The notes: generated from the sequence alone by a model not told the origin. A stretch of 64,000 bases of DNA from Seriola aureovittata (GCF_021018895.1 NC_079384.1:1383640-1447639); one strand, 5' to 3'. Numbered from the stretch's first letter, positions 12,056 to 26,007 are shown. Numbers and translations: made by a program.

Positions 12056-15000
12056 TCTGCCGTTCTCCCTCCGCCTGCCCTGTGACGTAGCTGACGTAGC
12101 CGCATCACTTCCTGTCGGGCCTCTGCTGCTGCTATCATCTCGCTCATATGGCCTCAATCAGTCTTAATCAGGGGTTCGACGGACGCCACTTCACCCCTGA
12201 TGTTAGGATTAGAAGGCTGGAAACGCCTTACCCTCCTTCTCTCCTCTTTGTTTTCTTTCTCTTACCCAGCATCCAACAGTCTGTGGGAAGGGAAAAAACT
12301 GCCTGGGGTTGAGTTTTTGATTTTTCTTCATGTTTGTTTCCGTAATTGAATTAAAAACTTTCATTTTAAATCCATACAGTCTAAAGGCAAGTTACCTTTT
12401 TATGTTAATGCACAGCTCACTTTATGAATCACACTCAGCATCTGTTAGAACGCCGTCAGAGCTAATTGCATTTAAAAGGTTCCTTTTATAAGCCGACTCA
12501 GCAGGTTTCCAAAATATTTCTAGATCAAAGTATCGAATCAATATCAGCGTTTTAGACCTGATATCACCTTTTCCATTGATTAGCGTGCACACAGATGCAG
12601 AGTCAGTCTTGTCGGCAAGAGACTACTTTTTTTATGTCGGGATGTACTGACTCTCATTCTGAGCACAACAACCCGTCAATAACATCAAATATTTATCGTC
12701 TTACCTGTCTTCCATCAAAGCTATTGGCTGCCTTCGCCTGTCTTTGCCCTGAGGTAAGCACTACAATGTCAGGAAAGTGGGAGTGAAGAAAAAGTCTATT
12801 ATTTTTATTCACCCTCTCGATACTTGTCCACTTTATATGTATATATGACCTTGCCACGGCGGAGAGAACTTTTAAATTCAGGAACAAGCCGAACTCTCCC
12901 GCACCCTTATTGAATTCCAAAACAGAGCTCTTGTCCAGTATTTTGATTGCAATCATCTACTCCGACAGAAAAAGCTATGACATTACGCCCAGCTTTTTTC
13001 GTCTTCCCCTCTTTCTACCTTATCAGCTGTTATTTGATTTCCAGCGGTGCTTACAGACAGCTAATCTGGCCGGCCCGGCTCTGCGCTGGAAGCTCGCGCC
13101 GTGGCAGGAATGACAAAGAGAGTGATAAGCTCAGGAGGAGAGCTGGACCCAGCGGAGGGGATGGTGGGACAGAAGGTCGAATCGGTGGCCACTCATAATC
13201 AAGTAATTAGGTTAGTTAAGAAGAGGGGGGCGTCTGGTGAGCAGTCCAGCCGTGAGGCAGTTGAGAGCTGTAACAGGAAGCTGATCTGGATATGTTGCGA
13301 CTTATAAGTTAGAAAGCGACAAAGACTGGAGTCGACAGCCACGTTTGAGCTAAATGCTAACACACTGATGTTTATCAGGTAATGATCAGTCTGACTCAGC
13401 GATTACAGGCTGCAGGTATAAACCTGCCGTTTGACCGATGTCATCCCCTTCGCTACAGGAAACAACAACAACCTCCGAGCTGCAGCAACTCGCTGAAAAT
13501 TGCGAGTTTTGATGAAGATCTGGATCATGTGCAGTCAAACAGTCCACCATCGTCCTTGCTGTGTTTTGAGGCGTTCTCTCTCAGGTCAGAATAAGGTGAA
13601 CTTTCGTATTGCTGCTACCAATCAAATTAAAGTATAGGCATGTCCGTTGGCCAATCATCACCTGTTGTCATACGTTTACAGACACAGCTGTTAAATACAG
13701 TGTGGATGCTCAGTACTTCTGGACATGGTTGATAAAAAATATTTTGTGCAAATAAAAGCTGTACACAACATGAAATCTTCTCGATCTCAAGCGGGAATTG
13801 AACTTGAGCTGCCAGATCTGAAAGTAAACATGCAAACTCATCCAAACCCCTGATCTTCACAGCTTCAGGCCCACTGCCAGTTTTTACTTGTGTCTCCTCC
13901 ATGAGCACAAGGGCTCTGCACATTTCATACATGGAGCACATCATTTGTATTTTAAGATCATCACGCAGACTTGTGCGAGACCAAGAATCGCCGTATCTCA
14001 TTCCAATCACGTCGCCAGTTCAAAACGAAGCTCCCGGCTTGGTTTGGAAATGTACCAAGAAACCTCCTTGTCAACAAGAGCTCGATCCAATTGATTTGGT
14101 CTGCACCCGACTGTGATTGCTGTGTTCTCACGAGTCCAAACAAAAAGAAACAAAGGGAGAAACCGCTCCAGGGTTCAAAATAACTGCCCTGAAAAAAAAA
14201 AAAAAACTGAGGTGCAGGATTGAGGAAAAGTCGAAACTCACTCGGACCAAATAAAAGAGCGAAGAGAAAAGAAGAGCTGCAGGAAAAAAAAAAAAGATGC
14301 TTCACCTATCCAAACTGATTCTCAGGCTTTTAGAATAGACTTTAACTGACGATCCCCTGACGGCCGCAGTTAAAACAGAGTGTTTCAGGCCGGTGCTCAG
14401 ACTGGCAGGCTGAATAAACAGCCTCCTTTAACTCCCAGTCCCACTGCCTTTTATTTCGCTTGTTTTGGTGACATGAGACGTTATCTTAAAACGCCATCAT
14501 CTTGATGGCCAGATCTGGGAGACACTCCAACGGCCCTTTTGAAATTCAGCACTGTGGCACATCAGACGTCTCTGGATAGTCAGGGACACGGAGACAAACA
14601 TACGCTTCCAGGCCGAGAGTAACGACAATCTGCTCGTGGCTTTTAGGTGCTCAGAATTAAAAATGTAACATAATCGCTCTCTAAAACCGCACGTGTTCCC
14701 CTGACCACTTTCTTCTAATGTGATTAAAGAGGTGGAGGATAGTCCCCTGTTTTCAAGGAGGCTGTTAGGCTGTCACATTAAAGGAGCTCGGAGCCTCAGC
14801 AGCAGGATTCACGAGCCTTTTTTTCCCAACAGCCAACAATTTAGAGAATTAGTGAAAGGAGAAACGTATTATCTGGATTTTGTGCATTTTGTGCTTTCGC
14901 TGCAGTTTGATTCAGAGTGTTTGAGGGTTTAGTTTTTCCTCTGCCCATTATATAATCAACTGTGATTATACAGGGAGACTGCCAGAGAAGCCCTCCACTC

Positions 15001-17319
15001 CTCTGCCCTCAGATACAGACTGAGGGGTTTGTGACCTGAGCGAGCCGTGACCTCCAGAGGCCACACAGACATTTACATCCTATATCAAGTATACCATGTG
15101 GATTTATGTTTTTCTCATTACCTACTGCTTATAATATCAACATATACTGACAGACTGTGAGGTGGATATGTATTTATGTAACATCTGTCTGCAATAAATG
15201 TATGTATTTAAATAGGTCAAACATATATGTCAATATATGGATTTGTTCCATTAATAATTTTTCATATATGTTTATATTTTAAATGTACATATGTTTAATT
15301 TATATATAACTTCAATGCATGTACATGTATTACATCAGTGTATGGGTGCAGACAGTGCTGTAAGTGGTGATGAGGTGAATGTACAGCGTTCTCTTTTGTA
15401 CATGAAATGCGTCGCCGTCGAGTTAAAAATGAAATCCAAGACATTTCCATAAATGAGGCCCTCGGGGACCTGGAGCCTGATTGGATTCCTAATGTTTTAC
15501 AGGGGTCTAATTAATTGCCGCTCACTCCACCCACTGAGTTTAACAGCCTGTTTCGACTGTTCAGAGACTTCCAGAGGAGGAAGGATGTCTGCTCGGACAT
15601 CGAGTCTGTTCTATCCTCCAGGATTTTCCCTGCTGTCGATAAGCGTATCCCGTCTCTCGATACTGTCAGAGCCTCAAAGCTTTCAAGCCAAGCAATAAAG
15701 ACGAATGCAATGTTTTAATGCTTGGTTTGATTTGAATTATTTATGTTATTATTAGTGGCTCGACTGAGAGTAAGGAGGTACCCATACAGTAATATATGAC
15801 ATGTACGTTCCTGTATCCTGAGTGATGTTACCATATATGTCGCCTATAAGGGGATGTATTATTATCACATATATACATCCTCTGGATATATTAAGTTTAT
15901 AACATATATGAAATGCTGATAGTTAAATATGCATATGTAACATATATTAAAAACATCTATATGATGAATTATAATATGGAATAACATTTTGAGACCATAT
16001 ATGTTAACAATATATATTTAATTTAATTATGCAAGTTAATTCAAACAGCTTATATATAAAGATTCTATATGTTTCTATGTGTTTTTTAAAGTGTGTGAAA
16101 CACCATGATTGCCCTCAGACTGGGATCCACCATCTGGAGGATTCATGGTATTGGGTTTTTTCAGCCTCACCTTCAGAAAAGCAAAAGTCCTTTTGCCTTC
16201 AGGCGAGTTCAGATTTGACTTTGGGTGAAACTAGTGTTTGAGGCGTCCTCCGACCTTCACCGTGCCATATTTGCAATGTTCTGATATTGTTGGCAATAAA
16301 TATAATCCAGGGTTTTCGCAGAATTGCGAATATAATTTGTCTGGTGAAAGATTTTTAACAAACAAACATTGTTGTTTTTTTCTGGAGAGGACAACAGTGT
16401 GTTTTGAAGTCAGCTTCCTAATGCCTCAGATCTGTGTTGAATCTGTGTTGTAGCATTACTGGAGCGGCTGTAATGATTATGTGTGTCCATAACTTCACTG
16501 AGCTGCAGCCCACACAGCCCCACTTGTATTTAATTCATCACAACGACTCTCTCTCTCTCTCTTTTCTTTTCTTTTCTTGCCCATGTTCTGTAGCTACAGT
16601 CCCTCTATCTCTGTCTATTCCATTTACTCTCCATATCTGCACACCTTTAATGAAAGAGCACCAGTCATCTTGTGTTTTAATCAGATACATTATGCTTTCG
16701 CACTGATTCAGTGGTTACAGCTGCGGGCCTTTAGAGGAGATATTAAAACCAATCTGATGGATGCTACAGCACGTGTGCTCTTCACACTTACGGTCTAATG
16801 TATTCATGCACCTTATCACCACTTAACCATTTCATCCCGCGTGGTGGCGAGTACAGGGCTCCGACATATTAAAAGTTTTTTTTTTCTTTCAGCTACAAGC
16901 TTTTTCTTTTTTTTTTATCAGCTGATGTTGTCTTTTATATTTCAAATGTTCCATTTAAATAGAGCAGCGCTGCTAATAGCTGAACACAGACAGTAGTTAG
17001 TGAAGACTTCTTGTAACGAGGGGCTAAATTACTCTATTGATCTGTGTGCTCAGATAATGATGATGTTCCTTGTGTTTTCTCATTACAAGCATGTTACTGA
17101 TGCTTTCTATTACCCCACCGCTACCACCCCCCCCCCACCACCACCACCACCACCTCCACAAGCTCCTTTATGACTTGTTTACATTGGCCGAGCTATTACC
17201 TCTAATGTGGTGGCGCGTTGAGATCTGTATCTGTTAGCGTGGGGGGGGGGTCTTCATCACTCCTGGAAACTTCAAATTAAAAGCACACTTAGTCTGCTCG
17301 AACAAAATGAGGCGAATTA

Positions 17320-17815
17320 GAGTAAATAAATACATAAATGAGTAAATACTGCTGTGAAATAAATCCTGAAATAAATAAATTAGGTAATACATGTTGAAAT
17401 ATATAAATAAATTAAAAGAAATATATAAGTGAGTAAATACATTAATTCATTAATTTAATTAATCAATTAATTTACAAATGAATAAATAACTTCATAAATA
17501 GCTTTTTTAGGGGACTTTTATTTTGTAATTCTACATTTATTTACCATCTCTTACACTCAAATGAGGGGGTGGATTATCTCAAAGATTCAGACCAAAACAG
17601 CAGCACCAGAAATAATAAATGTGGAATTATAAAAAAAAAAATCCCCTTAAATAAATAAAAATGTTTTACATTCATTCATTTAATTATTCATTTAAATAAA
17701 TATTTAATTATTTATTGACTCACATATATTTATATCATTTATATATTTTCTACATTTATTACCAAATTTATTTATTTCATGATTCATTTTATAGATGTAT
17801 TTATTTATTGATGTA
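17320..17815. repeat. AT-rich fold-back (inverted repeat) element
   Basis: The left arm, with TTTTTTAGGGGACTTTTATT and TAATTCTACATTTATT, is complementary to the right arm, with AATAATAAATGTGGAATTAT and AAAATCCCCTTAAA. The centre is near 17560-17590. Both arms extend outward as (AAATAAAT)-rich sequence. No coding capacity is seen. Confidence 0.7.
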
Positions 17816-17962
17816 TGAGTTTATGTCATTCCTTAGTGACAAAGAGTGGGACAATACCTCAACAGAAATTATACACATGCACGCACAGGTTAGCATCTAC
17901 TGCTGATGGCTGTGATCTCTTCTCACCACTGTGCATCTCTTTATTAGAGCTGTGCTGTAACA

Positions 17963-17964
<2 letters not shown>

Positions 17965-17994
<30 letters not shown>
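17965..17994. repeat. (TG)15 microsatellite
   Basis: Uninterrupted TG repeat. Confidence 0.95.
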
Positions 17995-17997
<3 letters not shown>

Positions 17998-18588
17998 GTT
18001 GTGTCAGCTGTCAGGCTCAGCACTGATGTTGTTTGCTTGATTTCAGTCTCTATCTAAATCAAGCCGTGTCGGCAGCTTCCTCTGTCTTTTTGATGTGTTT
18101 TTTGATACACTTGTTGTGATGGGTTGAAGTAGCTGCCAGTTACATGAGTGTGTGTTCCTGATGTTTGTGTGTCTGAAAATCCTGAGAAGCGAGGACGTCT
18201 TCACCTAAAACAAGATCATTTATAAGGTTTAGGGTTTCATGCTGTGGTGGATGAGGGTCAAACGTAAGACTTTGACTCAGGAGACGCAGTACATACAGTA
18301 CATTAACTGTCTCCTGTTCATCACAACTGATGCAGCATCAGTGCATGTGACATCTGTGCTTTTCCTACTGATGGCTGCTGTGAAAAGGGACTGTAATGAC
18401 AGAGGTGGAAGTTAAGTGGAAGCACCTGTGTGGCAGGGCCGACAGGTGACTGTGTGGTCAGGTGGTCGGCAAACAAATGAGATCTTAAAGATCATAGAGA
18501 GATGTGGAGCTTTCAAGTAATTAGGGACTATTTTCTGTAGCAGATTAATCCACATTTGCTGCTGTAGTGTGTATTTTTGGCAGCAGGA

Positions 18589-18590
<2 letters not shown>

Positions 18591-18650
<60 letters not shown>
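18591..18650. repeat. (GT)30 microsatellite
   Basis: Uninterrupted GT repeat of 60 bases. Confidence 0.97.
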
Positions 18651-18653
<3 letters not shown>

Positions 18654-20569
18654 AGGGATTCAGTCAAAATAAACTCAGTGTGTGTGTTCATGGTAATGAA
18701 GGAGTATGTCACCCAGTGCAACAGTGTGGCTCACTGATGTATTTTTAATAGTTTTTGGACAACAGTGGAGCTCTGTGGCACGGCTTGAAAGAGCCAAAAG
18801 CCTCCGTTTCAGGCCGCATAAATATTTATGTGCGGCGTGGCATTATGAGCTGAACTGCAGAATTTGTTTACCGTTGACGGCGACACTGTCAACAAAAGAT
18901 TGAAGTGCAGCAAAGCGTTTCCTGATGTAATTTAGAAGCCATTTGTTATAAAGAGCTAAAAGCTGAGACAGTACAATCAGTGGAACAGTAGAACGCCGGG
19001 ACACGAGACGAGTCGAACAGCTGAAAAGTGTGTTTTTTGTTGATTGTCCTACAAGCAGCAACTCACAGGCCTGTGTTTGTCTGACAGGCCGGGGTTTATT
19101 TTTATGAATAGAGCACAAAAGCCAGTGATTTTTTTTTTTCTGAAACGTATTCGGCGCCGACAAAGAAAATATGAACTCCCCAACCCGCTCGTAATAATTA
19201 CTTCAGTGTGGAGACTCCGAGGAATAACGAGGAAGCAGATTGGAATATAGCGTCTTTGCTTTGTTTGCAAACCTTTCCACTGCATAGACTTTGTCTGGTG
19301 ATTGTCGCGGCAGACACATGACAAATGAAGCTAGCAGGTTTTATTGTGCGGGCTCCCGGCAGCTGGCTAAACACAGCTAAGTGTGATCTCTTTCAACCCC
19401 TCCTCAGAAGATCAGCCATTTTTTATGTCTTTTGTTCACTTTTCTGAAACTTTTTTTGTTGCTCTGGCCGAGTTTTGTTTTTCTTTTCAAAATCCCCACT
19501 TTTCAAGTTGATCATTTGCATATCTGAGATTGCATCATGTGCAGCCTCTTAGTCTTTTTTTCCCTCCCTCCCTCAGTAGCTGCAGCACCATGATGTTCTC
19601 CTCTGTTATTGCTGTTGTGACTACTGCATTTCACTAGCCGGGGATTATTGATCCCACGAGATGAAAGAATAACCAATTAGAAAAGGAGCTTCCTTTTACT
19701 GTACATGCTCTCCTCGCGGCCTCGCCGGGTCTCGCTTTTCACTGTAAGACAAACACGATTACGCTCCTCGCCTCTGTCATTCCAACCACACTTCACTACC
19801 CGCGCCTCCCAGCCAGCCTCCAGCCATTTACCCTGACATGAGCAATCAGCCTGAACAACAGATATTGGCCGGGGAAAAAAAAAACAAAAAAAAAAACAAA
19901 TCTGTCATTCTGTGCACAGAGTGAACACTGATTGCTATATGCAACAGTCACATGAAACAACAGTGTGAAGATTTAAGGCTGGAGAGACTTAATATTACAG
20001 CTGTTTCTCTATTTGTGGCCAGATGTTTTTGTGTACTTTTGGTCTGAGGATGTTTTCGTGGTTCAGAATTAACTAAAGCACATCATAATAATACGGCATA
20101 CATATATTTTAGGAGATAAATGTTTCCAGCTTTGTGGTTGGTGAAGGTCCACTACGCCGCTAAACGCAGGCAGAGCTCTGCAGCCAGGGTGTAAAACCGT
20201 GTGGGAAGCAGTGGAGACTGGGGACGGTTGCAACAAGTTACTGAAACTGTCGCCAAGCTAAGCAGCCAAATCAAAACTCACCACACAACAGTTTTTGTAA
20301 ACATTTTTTGTTGAAAATAGACAAAATATGCAGCTAATTCTGTCCCACAGCACAACAGATGCAACAATAACTGCTCATTTTAACATATAAGAGAAAAAAA
20401 AATACAATAATATTATGGTAAAACCATCCAGATTTTCAGACTACTATGCTTATTAAGACAAAAGAAAACGACATTTTATGTATTTTTAATATGTCACAGT
20501 CGTCCCTGATCGATGTTGCATATGTACAAGTTTGGTTGGTCTGGTCCAAACAGTCTCAGAAACAGTCTT

Positions 20570-20722
20570 TTACAGAAACGTGTGCCGCGGTGTCCCGCCC
20601 ACAGCTTCATCTGATTGGTTATACGTCACGATTAACAGCCTATCACGCTGGAGGCCGCTGTGTACGCAGACGGTCACAAACTAAAGCGGCTCCGGTGAAC
20701 GAGCGGAGCTGTGTGTCGAAGG
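20570..20722 (+). promoter_or_regulatory. Candidate CpG-rich promoter and non-coding first exon inside the ca10 locus
   Basis: CCCGCCCAC, then GATTGG (a CCAAT box, inverted) and TACGTCACG (a CRE-like site), lie within 50 bp. About 15 CpGs follow within 150 bp, then a consensus donor AAG|GTAAGAG at 20719-20727. Further donor-like sites follow (CCG|GTGAGT near 20910, CAGT|GTAAGT near 20969). Repeats of GCTAA words downstream suggest it may instead be part of a mobile element. No transcript evidence is available. Confidence 0.3.
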
Positions 20723-23398
20723 TAAGAGAGCTGACATCACTGGAGCTGTAATAAACATCACAATCCTCTACAGTGACGTTACAGCAACACTGCACTCTGA
20801 TGAACACGTTCATCTATTGATCAGAGAGAGAGAGAGAGGCAGAGAGAGAAGCTAGCGCTAACTGCTAAGCTAAAGTAACTAGCTGATCTGAGCAGCATGT
20901 AAACAACCGGTGAGTTAGTGAAAGTCGCTAAAAGCAGCAGAGAGCTCTGGGTGCTGGAGCAGAACCAGTGTAAGTTTAAATGTACAGCAGGTAGTTAGAC
21001 ACTGTAATGAAGAAAACAACAACATTAACTGTGTTCAGACAGAGCAGCAATAAACTCTACCGGTAACAGAAACTCCAGAGACTGGCGATGAGACGCTACA
21101 GTGACGTCAGCACGTCAGAACGTCAACGGTCACAAAAGACATTTTACTGCAGTAGAAGTAAAATCAGTGTAAAAAATGTTCTCAGACTAAAGTACGAAGT
21201 GAGTCAGTTAAAATGTCTCTGAGTAAAAGTGTTACGTTTTAAAAGGGGGGGGGGGTAAAACGTGTTATATGAGGACAGTTTCAACTTTAACAACAAAATA
21301 ATGGTGGGAGGCCGTGTCACACATCAGAAACAAACAAAAAAATCATTAATAACAAAATATAGATAAATAAGAAAAACAATACAGCATCATTCACACCTGA
21401 TCCATTATAATCCGTGCAACCCCATATCAAATTACTGATGCATTAATACATTGTATGGTTTCTTAGCTGTGATCCACCAGACCCTTCAACACGATGGCTG
21501 CTAGTCTAGTATCAATATAATCTAGCAACAGGGACCAAATCTTATTAAATACCTTAATCCTGCATATCACTTTTGTGAAACTGGCCCTGGAGGTCCAGTC
21601 TCTGTAATAAATGTATGAATTTAAAGGCTTATCAGACACCAAAACTCTGCACAGAGGTTTCTAATTTAGTTTATAGATGCATTTATCCGTGGTTGCATTG
21701 ACTGCAAGTTAATAGTGTTCTTGTTACAAACTCATCTAGCAGGAATGTGTATTTGATTGGTCACCGCAGCATTTTTCCAGCTGATGCAGCCCACTATATT
21801 AATACCTGTGGTTTTGAAATGACATATGGGTATAATGCATCTGAGGTGTCGCTGCATTATGCATATTTTCAGCCTATCAGCTCGCTGTCTTTCATCAGCA
21901 GGCGGATGGAAGTGGCCTCTCATCACGTCTTCCTCCTGAATAAGAGCCAGAGGTCTCGAGGGAGATGAGATTTTTCTGGCCTTTTCAGGCGTCTCTCCTC
22001 AACCCTGTCGCCTCGCTGGGAAAACCTAAAAGACTCACCTTTTTCCCTCCACTAAATCCAACACACCTGTCTCCTACAGCTCCCTCTTCTTATCTCCTCT
22101 TTGCATCGCTCCCTCTTCCTCTCCTTTCAAACCATTGATTTTTCTTTTTTTCAGAGCTTCTATAAAATATTTACAATGTGTGGGCAGACTTCTTCTTTCT
22201 CTGGGAACTTAGAGGAGGGGGGTGTGATCATTTTGAAAGCGAGTGGTAAAACGAGTGAGGGAGCGGAGAGAGGAGAGGAGGGAAAGCAAGGGCAGTGGAA
22301 AGAGGAGAGAGAGAGAGAGAGGCAGATAAGAGCGATGGAAGTCCACCCGAAGCCGTGGCGTTAATATCAATGCCTCACTTTGAAACAACTCCTGATTATA
22401 AATAAATAAACACAGCGCAGATAAAGATCGTTATTCAAGGCTTTTGTAATAACATGTTTCCCCTAAAACCTGGCAATGTAAGGATTGTGAGCATATTCTC
22501 CTGATTTCAACCTCTGAATTCAAACTTTTTTCATCTCCCCGTCCTTTCTTTTCACTTGAGGCTGCACGCTCTCCTTTTGTCTGCTCAAGTGTTGTTGCAG
22601 TTTACAACATGGCCCCTCCCTCCCGCTCGGATTGCCGCCTAATTAAATAAAGCCCTCAGGACTGTTCTGCTGTTGATGATACAGGCTTCAACAAAAACTT
22701 GGATTCCTAAGCCGTCAGAAAATGCAAGACGACAGCGTCTCCTTATTACTGAAACCAAAGCTGAGAAAGACTTCAACATTTTCCTCACTTGTTTTTTTTT
22801 TATTTATTAAAGCTCTTACTAAACAAATGATTCACTGCTCTGTCAAGTCAGCCAGAAGACTCAATCTGAGGTGAACCTTCCTTCACGATGCACCAATAGC
22901 CTTCAGTCATTATTGTTCCACAGCTACAGGTTTAAAAAGATTTCACAGCAAAGATTTCCTTTAAAGTGGTTTTCTCTGATGTAGTTTTCTTACATAATTT
23001 TCTAATCTTGTCTTATCTTTTTTGTAGAGAAATACCCCTCCAGAAAGACATATTCTTTTAGAGACCTAAATATATTATTTTATTAATGAGTTTCTGTCTC
23101 TTCAAAATTATGTTATAATATCTGAAATCTATTTTAATCAACATAATAAGAGAACACTTTTAATGACCCAAAAAATTGCAGTCTTATACTGAACAAATTG
23201 GCAAAGCCTTTTATTTGTTTTAAAAATATCCAGTCACGGAGCACAATTATACTTTTTATGGTTATGTTCAAGACACATCCCAAGAACTTCCCCTGCGGTA
23301 CCAGAACATTCAAGTGTTTTCACTGAACAGAATCCAGGCATCAATGATGAGCCGCAACTGAATTATGCTTCATTGTTTTTGGTTATAATTGTTTGTTT

Positions 23399-23625
23399 TT
23401 AAAGCTCCTCCAGTCTAAAGGTCTGTGTCCATGTGTAGTGTGATTATAGATCAGCTCTAGCTTCTATATTAATACTGTGAAAGTATCAAAGCCTCAGTCC
23501 ACAGAGAAATGCACACAGCCTGTATTCAGAAACTGAGCCTTAAAACCAGCCGTCAGGACTTCCTGGAACTTTGTGATGTCACAACAAAGCAGCCAGCCAA
23601 TCAGAAGGGAGGTTCTGAGCCTCTT
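23399..23625 (+). mobile_element. TTAA-flanked MITE-like element, truncated copy 1
   Basis: From TTAAAGCTCCTCCAGTCTAA onward this copy matches the element at 37847 with few differences over about 200 bases, including GATTATAGATCAGCTCTAGC and GTGATGTCACAACAAAGCAG. It then skips about 110 internal bases present in the other copy and continues with AGCCAATCAGAAGG before breaking off next to another repeat. It lies 350-580 bp upstream of ca10 exon A. Confidence 0.8.
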
Positions 23626-23639
23626 ATGTACGTCTGTTC

Positions 23640-23915
23640 CATTCTCATGGACACGTTACCTCAGTAACGCCTTGAGAGAACGTCTTGAAATTTGGTACAA
23701 ACATTCACTTGCACTCAAGGATGAACTGATTAGGTTTTGGTGGTCAAAGGTCAAGGTCAGTGTGACCTCACAAAACATAAATCAAGACTTCACATAGCGA
23801 TTATGACAAAATTTCACACAAATAGTTAATATTTTCTCTGACTGGATAAAGAGAGATGTTACCTGGAACTAGTCTGAGTGGCGGAGGGATACAACCACGA
23901 AGAGGTGACTCTAGT
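23640..23915 (+). repeat. Dispersed fish repeat with nuclear-receptor motifs, copy 1
   Basis: The stretch with TCAAGGATGAACTGATTAGG, GGTGGTCAAAGGTCAAGG and GAGTGGCGGAGGGATACAAC has a partner at 54412 in inverse orientation. It holds AGGTCAAGGTCA followed by GTGTGACCT, giving a perfect AGGTCA-GTG-TGACCT palindrome at 23754-23768. It ends about 60 bp before the ca10 exon A acceptor. Confidence 0.75.
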
Positions 23916-23935
23916 TTGAATATTTGGGAATATGA

Positions 23936-24277
<342 letters not shown>

Positions 24278-24420
24278 TGAAGGGGTCGGACGCGCTGGTG
24301 TTCGACTCAGTTCAGCAGCAGGACGGAGTCGGACCATAATGAGTCTGTCACACCACATTTTTCAAACACATCAAGGTGAAAATGGAACTACTTTTGGTGC
24401 TGGTGTTAATTGCACACATC

Positions 24421-24745
24421 GCCATGGTTACAGACAGACCAAAACACTTTTGCTGACTGCACGCTGAGGCGACAAAGAATTATAGTTACATTACCAAGTT
24501 ACCCCTACGGGCAGCAGGTGTACCCGACCCTGGTTGTCATGGTTACAATGATAAACAGGCAGACTGTGCCTGTACCAATAGCAGTGTACCTACCTTCGCC
24601 TCCATGGTTACTATAATAACAGTCATGGCTGGGTTAGGTTCAGGAAAAGATGGTGATTTGGGTTAAAATAAGTACTTCCTCAACATCGGACGATATTTGT
24701 TGTCATGGTTACAATAATAAACACACGGATTGTACTGACTGTACT
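24421..24745 (+). repeat. CATGGTTAC-rich repeat
   Basis: CATGGTTAC followed by AATAATAA-like or AGACAG sequence recurs at about 24423, 24538, 24604 and 24704. A related piece at 33441-33510 shares GGTTACTATAAT, GTCATGGCTTGG and GATTTGGGTTAAAA with 24606-24665. This looks like a dispersed element with internal repeats. Confidence 0.5.
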
Positions 24746-25018
24746 CTAGTCGTTGATTATTAGTGAGATATCATCATTCGAACATTTATTAAAATGAAAC
24801 TATGAGAAGTTTAGAGGGGAAGCTCACTGGTGCATTTAGATTTGTAAAACGTCAGAAGCCAAAAAGTTTAATCTTGAAAGTGTTGGATTGTAAAATCATA
24901 TTTTATTATCCACTGTGTGAAGCTTCATCTTTAAAGTAACCGGTAACTAAAGCTGTCACATAATTGTACTGGGGTAGAAAGTATAAAGCACATTAAATGA
25001 GATGACAGTAGAGTGTTT

Positions 25019-25173
<155 letters not shown>

Positions 25174-25469
25174 CCCGTCGCATGGTGCCATTTTGAAAAT
25201 TTTGACGAGTGAAACAATTAGCTTCCCGGGCTTTGATTGTTCAACAAAATCATGAGTCATTCACGCCGCTGCATTCCACAGCTGCCATTATATGAATAAC
25301 CAATTTTTTGTGGCAACAAAATAATTGCAGTCTTGACAGGCAAATTTATTATAATTAATGATAATCATTTATCCTCCCTCAGAGTCTGAGAGCTGATATT
25401 CAAATCATAACAAAACAAGTGTTTACTGCTTCCTTCAGGGGTGGAGAGAGCTGTAACCCAAGCCTGAGA

Positions 25470-25471
<2 letters not shown>

Positions 25472-25506
<35 letters not shown>
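25472..25506. repeat. (AC)17 microsatellite
   Basis: Uninterrupted AC repeat. Confidence 0.95.
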
Positions 25507-25507
<1 letters not shown>

Positions 25508-25952
25508 TACTATACATCACGGCTCCCTCTAGAGATTCATGTTTTATTTCACCCGTCTTTAGTCACTGATTTGCCCTTTGTGGGTTAACACTGTGTTGGA
25601 GGAGTTTAGTGGAGAGAAAGTCGGAGGAGATTTGCCACTGATATTTGAAATGTGATGTCACACTGGTGCAACATTGCTCTCCACTTCCCTGAGGCAGGCA
25701 GCAGAGGGGGAATAGGTTGTGTTGGCAGTAAGTAATTTGCTTTTTTTTGGGGGGGGGGGTGTTGGTGGACATGCCTTTAAAATAGTAACCGTGTGTATGT
25801 CACTAAAATCTAAAATTCCCAGGAAACATAGAGAAGACATGTTTTCAGTGTCTGCGGTGGCATCTTTACCCCTGTGGGGCACTTGGAAGGATTTATTTTG
25901 CCCTGGGTTTTGTCTACAGGCAGGCTCTCCTGCCCGTCTAATTGGCGTACGC

Positions 25953-26007
25953 AGGTGGACAGAAAGGTGGGTGACAGGTGGGTGATAGGTGGGTGACAGG
26001 TGGGTGA
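25953..26007. repeat. Short minisatellite of AGGTGGGTGAC units
   Basis: About five head-to-tail copies of an 11-bp unit, AGGTGGGTGAC or AGGTGGGTGAT. Confidence 0.85.

Larger units (their letters stand above)
9767..17319. other. Intronic sequence, possibly containing conserved non-coding elements
   Basis: No exon-like frame was found. Several blocks look non-repetitive and carry homeodomain-type TAATTA or TAATTG words, for example 13000-13220 (AATCAAGTAATTAGG) and 15490-15700 (TCTAATTAATTGCC). AT-rich CATATATG-laden stretches lie at 15110-15320 and 15780-16060. Conservation cannot be tested from this sequence alone. Confidence 0.45.
17816..23398. other. Intronic sequence before ca10 exon A
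   Basis: Besides the listed microsatellites and the CpG-rich block at 20570, non-repetitive stretches at 18700-19330 and 21720-21970 contain palindromes and ATGCATATT-type words. Short purine runs occur at 20823-20850 and 22290-22322. No coding exon was recognised. Confidence 0.5.
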
